Below the pieces are notes generated by a model that ran no database searches, was not told where the DNA came from, and saw only the letters and a program-made list of their open reading frames with translations. A DNA stretch of 64,000 nt from NCBI GenBank assembly GCA_964548275.1, contig CAZJQI010000009.1, positions 1 through 64,000 of the forward strand, read 5' to 3'. Made by a program: the position numbers and the translations under genes. The stretch is from JAUVUV01 sp964548275. Lineage in GTDB: Bacteria; Gemmatimonadota; Glassbacteria; GWA2-58-10. This document shows, piece after piece, positions 60,450-64,000 of the stretch (position 1 is the first letter of the stretch; each line of letters starts with the position of its first letter).

Positions 60450-62447
60450 TCAGAAAGTTTTCTTGCTACCGCTGTGCTCGCCCTTCACCAGGATGATCTC
60501 TCCCCGCCCGGAACGAGAACTCGCGCGAAGGATCTTTTTCAATTCGAGGTAGCTTTCCGGGTCTAGTTCCTTGGAATCGATCAGGAACTTTTTCCTGTAT
60601 TGCACTCTCAGTTCAGCCTGGCTTTCCGTGGGCAGGGATGTGTTATACTCCATCCTGCAGGTGAGCTCTTCTGCATCCAGATTGACCGTTTCAGGAAGGG
60701 ACTTTACCGTGTAGCCTGCCGGCAGCACCAGGTCTTCCTCCTGCGATGAACCAAGAGTCACTCCCAGGTTGAGCGGGTAGTTGCGTGTTGGCAGTCCCGC
60801 AGTCGAGAGGAAATTTTGCAGGATCAGCTCGAAGCTGTTGGTGGAAACCGGTGATTTGACCAGAAGGTAATCCCCGGCCTGGATCGCGTAGTCCTCAACC
60901 TCGTAGCTGAAACGAATTCCGAACTGGGAGTAGAGGTCCTCCGGATCGGAGGTGGAATAACCGGTAAGGCGCGCCCCTGGATGGATTCGGGTGACAAGCC
61001 TTTGCCAGAACACTTCCAGTTCCTGGGGCGGGTAATGCTTGATAAGGGCACGGAAAGCGAAATCGTAAATTCCAACGGTTTCTATCGTAACCTCGCTCAC
61101 CAGGCGGCCCTCCGGGTCGATCCGGCTCCGGGCACTGATCGTGCCCATGTTATCCTCGGCGGGCGAGTGGGCGCTGGTGCTCAGGTCCTCGCCCCCCGGG
61201 GTGCAGACCAGCATCGAGGCGTCAGCCTCCGCAGTCAGGAGCAGGTCAGGGAAGTTTTCCACTGTCGGATCGCTGAAATAGAAACCGCCTTTGCCGTCCG
61301 GCAGGGCGACAATCGCATGGTTGAAATAGATTGTGGGAATCTCGTTGTCGACCAGTTCACCGGCGCGGGTGATCACCGGGTAGCTTTCGATCCCCAGCAC
61401 ATCGAGCATGGAGCACATCAGCACTGCCACGTCACGGCACACTCCGTAGCGGGCGGCCAGGGTTTCAGTGGCCGGCTTGGGCTCGAAACCGGCCTTCTTG
61501 CCGGTTCCCAGGCCCATGTAGCGGATTTTCTGGGCCACATAATGGTAAACCGCCTTGAGCTTTTCCTCATCGGTCTCGAGCCCCTCGGTGATCCGGGCCA
61601 CCACTGCGCGCAGGGAGTCGTTCTGGTCGCGGAACTCACCTGTCATCTCGTACCACCAGCGGCTGATTTGCTGCCAGGAATCAAAGGTGGAAACAAGCAG
61701 CCGCGGGGCGAAACTCAGGTAGCTCGGCATGGCCGGTTCGGCCACGATACGGGCCACATCGCGCGCCTCCCAGACATAAGTAGTGCGCTCTCCGGCTTGC
61801 GATGAGGAAAACTCAGCCTCGCCGTCCTTGACCAGGTACCTGAGCGGCTTCGAGCTCGGCCCGTTGATCTCGACCCGCTTATAGATTATCGGGTTCGAGC
61901 CCTGGAAAAGGTCTATCAGGTCATAGTGGCCCTCCACCGGCGCCAGATAGCAGCTGTCCAGCACCTCGTATTCCAGCGCATCCCCAACCTCGAGATTCTG
62001 GAAAGTGATTATCTTGATCCGCACGTTGGCATCATAGATATTCATCTGCGCCAGCGCCGGATGGCTCACGTCCTTTATCATCTCCCCGGGCACCTCGATC
62101 ACCGTACCGTCGCTCTTTATCACCCGGGCGAACCGGATTTTCACCACATCGTACTGGCGCGTGTAATCAAAGAAAACATTTCCATAAGCTTTCTTCCCGG
62201 TTTCGGTGAGCACTTTCACCAGCTCGTAGCTTCTGTCCAGATAGGTGCCGTCCTGGTTGAAACTCACCTGGCGTGTTTCTTCCACCACAATCGCGTTGGC
62301 GTCTGGGTGCTTGTCCAATCCACCGGCAGCATCGAGTTTCTGCAGAACTTCGCTCGAGGCAGTGCCGGCAAGAGCCGGGGATAGCATTAGGGCCTGCAAC
62401 AACAGGGCGGCAGAAGCCAGAGCAATATATCTCGTCGTGGTTTTCAT
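60450..62447 (-). CDS. Exported DUF3857/transglutaminase-like protein
   Basis: A 665-residue exported protein with a signal peptide (LASAALLLQALMLSPALAG), a DUF3857 N-terminal domain and a transglutaminase-like core. Here the catalytic Cys is present (C337 in RYGVCRDVAVL) and so is the His in YFNHAIVALPDG, with Asp in FSDPTVEN, so the triad is complete. The two adjacent genes thus form an active/inactive pair. Such proteins are widespread in FCB-type bacteria, and their substrates are unknown. The GGAG Shine-Dalgarno and a promoter upstream support the start. Confidence 0.88.
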   Translation of the reverse strand: MKTTTRYIALASAALLLQALMLSPALAGTASSEVLQKLDAAGGLDKHPDANAIVVEETRQVSFNQDGTYLDRSYELVKVLTETGKKAYGNVFFDYTRQYDVVKIRFARVIKSDGTVIEVPGEMIKDVSHPALAQMNIYDANVRIKIITFQNLEVGDALEYEVLDSCYLAPVEGHYDLIDLFQGSNPIIYKRVEINGPSSKPLRYLVKDGEAEFSSSQAGERTTYVWEARDVARIVAEPAMPSYLSFAPRLLVSTFDSWQQISRWWYEMTGEFRDQNDSLRAVVARITEGLETDEEKLKAVYHYVAQKIRYMGLGTGKKAGFEPKPATETLAARYGVCRDVAVLMCSMLDVLGIESYPVITRAGELVDNEIPTIYFNHAIVALPDGKGGFYFSDPTVENFPDLLLTAEADASMLVCTPGGEDLSTSAHSPAEDNMGTISARSRIDPEGRLVSEVTIETVGIYDFAFRALIKHYPPQELEVFWQRLVTRIHPGARLTGYSTSDPEDLYSQFGIRFSYEVEDYAIQAGDYLLVKSPVSTNSFELILQNFLSTAGLPTRNYPLNLGVTLGSSQEEDLVLPAGYTVKSLPETVNLDAEELTCRMEYNTSLPTESQAELRVQYRKKFLIDSKELDPESYLELKKILRASSRSGRGEIILVKGEHSGSKKTF

Positions 62448-62494
62448 CGGACTTTCTCCTGATCAAGAATGAGCGTGGTTTTAATTTTCTAATC

Positions 62495-62523
62495 ACATTA
62501 AGGAATCGAGACAGGTTTGTCAA
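62495..62523 (-). promoter_or_regulatory. Promoter upstream of the DUF3857 pair
   Basis: On the minus strand TTGACA (62523-62518), 17 bases, TAATGT (62500-62495), 48 bases upstream of the ATG at 62447. The -35 box is perfect, the -10 box weak. Confidence 0.45.
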
Positions 62524-62611
62524 TTAACGCCTGAATTTCCATTAAACATTTTAAGCATTTCTTCTCTACTGTCCGGTAAATTATGCTTCTTTTTCCCATG
62601 AGTATTAATGT

Positions 62612-62688
62612 GTTCTTTTTGGCAGCAAAAAGAACCAAAAACCAGTTCCTTTGTAACCAAAGGAACCGAAAGTTAATCCTGACTTTCG
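62612..62688 (-). repeat. Hairpin-rich repeat element with GTTA loop
   Basis: Read on the minus strand, three hairpins follow each other: CGAAAGT with ACTTTCG (62688-62667, 8-base loop), GTTCCTTTG with CAAAGGAAC (62666-62645, loop GTTA), and GTTCTTTTTG with CAAAAAGAAC (62635-62612, loop CTGC). The second and the plus-strand hairpin at 49771-49794 share the GTTA loop but differ by paired A:T-to-C:G changes. The GC-rich stretch 62689-62760 beside it contains further CCGC/GCGG-type pairs. It looks like a dispersed family in opposite orientation. Confidence 0.65.
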
Positions 62689-63027
62689 CAGCTTTTCCTC
62701 CGCTCCCCCGGCGGTCGCCTCCGCGGTCCCATCCCCCCCCTGCTGCCGACCAGCCGCGGAATGGCCTGCCTGCCCCCTTGTTCTCTTACAAAACCTCAAT
62801 GGAAATTACGAGGCAACTAAGACGCTCCTCTTGCCTGGTCTTTCGGGAATAACAGTTCTTTTGTCCCCCTTGTAAAGCTTAGGTCTTTACTTGAATCGAC
62901 AATCATTTCCTTATTCCTGTTCATTATTAACAATGGATAATCCTTGTACAACAGAATATTACGGTAGTATCACATTTTTCCCCGGACAGTTATGACATTT
63001 CTTACAGAATAATATTTAAGCCTGGAG

Positions 63028-63354
63028 TTAAGACAGGTTGTCAATCACCTGCTTCATGCTCTTCAGGTATTTCTGAAACGCTTTCTTGCCTTGCTTTGTA
63101 AGGTGGAGCAGCGTTCTGGGGATCTTTCCCACGAACTCCTTTTTTATCTCCACATATCCCGCAGCCTCCAGCTTGCTCAAATGCGTGGAAAGATTGCCCC
63201 GGGTCAGCCCGGTCTGGCGCTCCAGGAAGAGGAAATCCGCTCTCTCTACTACAGAAAGATGCGCCAGGATCAGCAGCCTGGCCGGTTCATGAATAACCTT
63301 GTTGACTTCCGCCAGCGGCTGGAGGTCTTCTCTTACCTTTTCATTTTTCCCCAT
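63028..63354 (-). CDS. Winged-helix transcriptional regulator (HTH_34-like)
   Basis: A 108-residue MarR/ArsR-like single-domain regulator: VIHEPARLLILAHL at the start of the fold, GLTRGNLSTHLSKLEAAGYVEI as recognition helix and wing, and the TLLHLTKQGKKAF wing/helix. This matches the winged-helix family often encoded beside small membrane proteins. It overlaps the membrane protein gene by 14 bases (the ATG lies inside the upstream reading frame), so both are co-translated. It probably represses its own operon; the signal is unknown. Confidence 0.88.
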   Translation of the reverse strand: MGKNEKVREDLQPLAEVNKVIHEPARLLILAHLSVVERADFLFLERQTGLTRGNLSTHLSKLEAAGYVEIKKEFVGKIPRTLLHLTKQGKKAFQKYLKSMKQVIDNLS

Positions 63355-63970
63355 CGGTAGCCTCCGCCGCTGGCATGGGGTATTTGCGCAGGAACAGTAC
63401 GAGGTGGATAATTCCGGAAAGTATGAGGAACGCTCCCAGGCTCAGGCACCAGTAGATGGTTCCCTCAAAGCCATCAAGCTCCAATATCGAAAATAAAAGA
63501 CCAAGACCGATTGCCACGACAGCATATACCCAGGGACCTGCACCTCCAGATTTGGAATGAAGATAAATTAAGCCGTGAAGAAATATCACGGCGTCTAAGG
63601 TCGGAAACCACTTTATATAGAGAGTAATCGGGTCTGTCTCATCTCCGAAAAGAAAAATGCAGATAAAGAATAGCGCAATTGCGCTGAGCGCAAAAACAAC
63701 ATTGCCCATTCCTCTTTTTTTCGGATCATCCCGGGGTAATAACTGGGCATAACCTATCCTGGGGTAAGTGTAGCGTTTTCTGAAGGCTTCGACAGAACGG
63801 GAAAAAAGGATTATGGTAATCAAAGAAATCACTATAACAATTCCCGGGCGTAGAATCGATGCGCCCGTGCCCGTAAAAACCAGGCCCATCAAGATCACCC
63901 CCAGGCCGTCTTGCATGAGATACCGAAAAGATTTCCTTTCTAATTTTTTCACATCGATCTGCGTCGACAT
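63341..63970 (-). CDS. Multi-span membrane protein, hypothetical
   Basis: A 209-residue protein with about six hydrophobic helices (for example GLGVILMGLVFTGTGASIL, IVIVISLITIILF, FALSAIALFFICIFLF, WVYAVVAIGLGLLFSI, LGAFLILSGIIHLVLF). The N-terminus is cytoplasmic and charged (KKLERKSFRYL). No transport or enzymatic motif is recognised. An AAGGAG Shine-Dalgarno lies just upstream of ATG 63970. It is coupled to the downstream regulator, a common pairing whose role is unknown. Confidence 0.75.
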   Translation of the reverse strand: MSTQIDVKKLERKSFRYLMQDGLGVILMGLVFTGTGASILRPGIVIVISLITIILFSRSVEAFRKRYTYPRIGYAQLLPRDDPKKRGMGNVVFALSAIALFFICIFLFGDETDPITLYIKWFPTLDAVIFLHGLIYLHSKSGGAGPWVYAVVAIGLGLLFSILELDGFEGTIYWCLSLGAFLILSGIIHLVLFLRKYPMPAAEATDGEK

Positions 63971-64000
63971 GATAAGACTCCTTCTTCTGAAGGCTGATGT

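Larger units (their letters stand above)
62448..63027. other. 580-base gap with promoter and repeat elements
   Basis: The gap between the DUF3857 gene and the winged-helix regulator holds the promoter at 62495-62523 and a run of hairpins at 62612-62760. The remainder, including 62800-63000, is AT-rich and shows no gene-like frame. Confidence 0.55.

Overview
The window looks like a chromosomal segment of an uncultivated, Gram-negative, didermal bacterium of medium-high GC content. Evidence for an outer membrane is an LpxL/HtrB-type acyltransferase, a GT9 heptosyltransferase-like protein, several lipoproteins, a SPOR-domain protein and a type IV pilus retraction/regulation locus. The genes use the standard code, often with GTG/TTG starts. 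Several intergenic regions carry good sigma70-type boxes (TTGACA-like, 16-18 nt, TATAAT-like). The mix of families (DUF116, paired DUF3857/transglutaminase exoproteins, PPi-type phosphofructokinase, many small inverted-repeat elements) gives me the impression of an FCB-group candidate phylum, but this is a low-confidence guess. I see no rRNA, tRNA, CRISPR array, transposase or prophage.

Layout. 1-2001: two tandem paralogous secreted proteins (one cut by the window edge) with FN3-like domains and, in the complete copy, a caspase/legumain-like C-terminal domain. 2180-3136: a 5'-truncated glycosidase-like remnant. 3231-7600: a lipoprotein, small membrane proteins, a tetraheme cytochrome c, an HNH protein and a winged-helix-like protein. 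7601-8029: a gap with a near-perfect DNA cloverleaf, then asd. 9170-14418: minus-strand housekeeping genes (MATE pump, dCMP deaminase, P-loop kinase, accD, rimI-tsaB-tsaE). 14728-20753: a secreted hypothetical, uvrA, a DUF116 protein, a DUF1858 mini-protein, a NifU-domain protein and a TPR protein. 21177-27964: pilT, pilU-like, pilC, pilS, pilR. 28072-36307: nagB, ftsY, a homocysteine methyltransferase-MTHFR fusion, a cupin and smc. 36590-39214: a PreT/PreA-like flavoprotein pair with unusual Fe-S ligands. 39194-44450: radical SAM protein, a giant acidic SPOR protein with a degenerate ParA/BY-kinase-like domain, and a GT9 protein, followed by an LpxL-like acyltransferase.

45784-54128 is a sugar-acid catabolism region: DeoR regulator, PPi-type phosphofructokinase, tagaturonate epimerase (UxaE), an SDR dehydrogenase, a HAD phosphatase, a LarA-type nickel-pincer racemase homologue with all four key residues, and a secreted PHP-domain hydrolase. 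A galacturonate-to-gluconate/KDG-type route is the natural reading, with the LarA homologue as the unexplained step. 54191-62447 (minus strand) holds gyrA, two cyclophilins (one missing its catalytic Arg) and two DUF3857/transglutaminase proteins (one with its catalytic Cys and His replaced). The window closes with a winged-helix regulator coupled to a membrane protein.

Most worth following up: the cloverleaf at 7662-7746; a hairpin family with compensatory base changes at 49771-49794 and 62612-62666; the Fe-S ligand changes in the PreT/PreA pair; the degenerate ParA/BY-kinase SPOR protein; the LarA-containing uronate cluster; and the tandem caspase-like secreted proteins.
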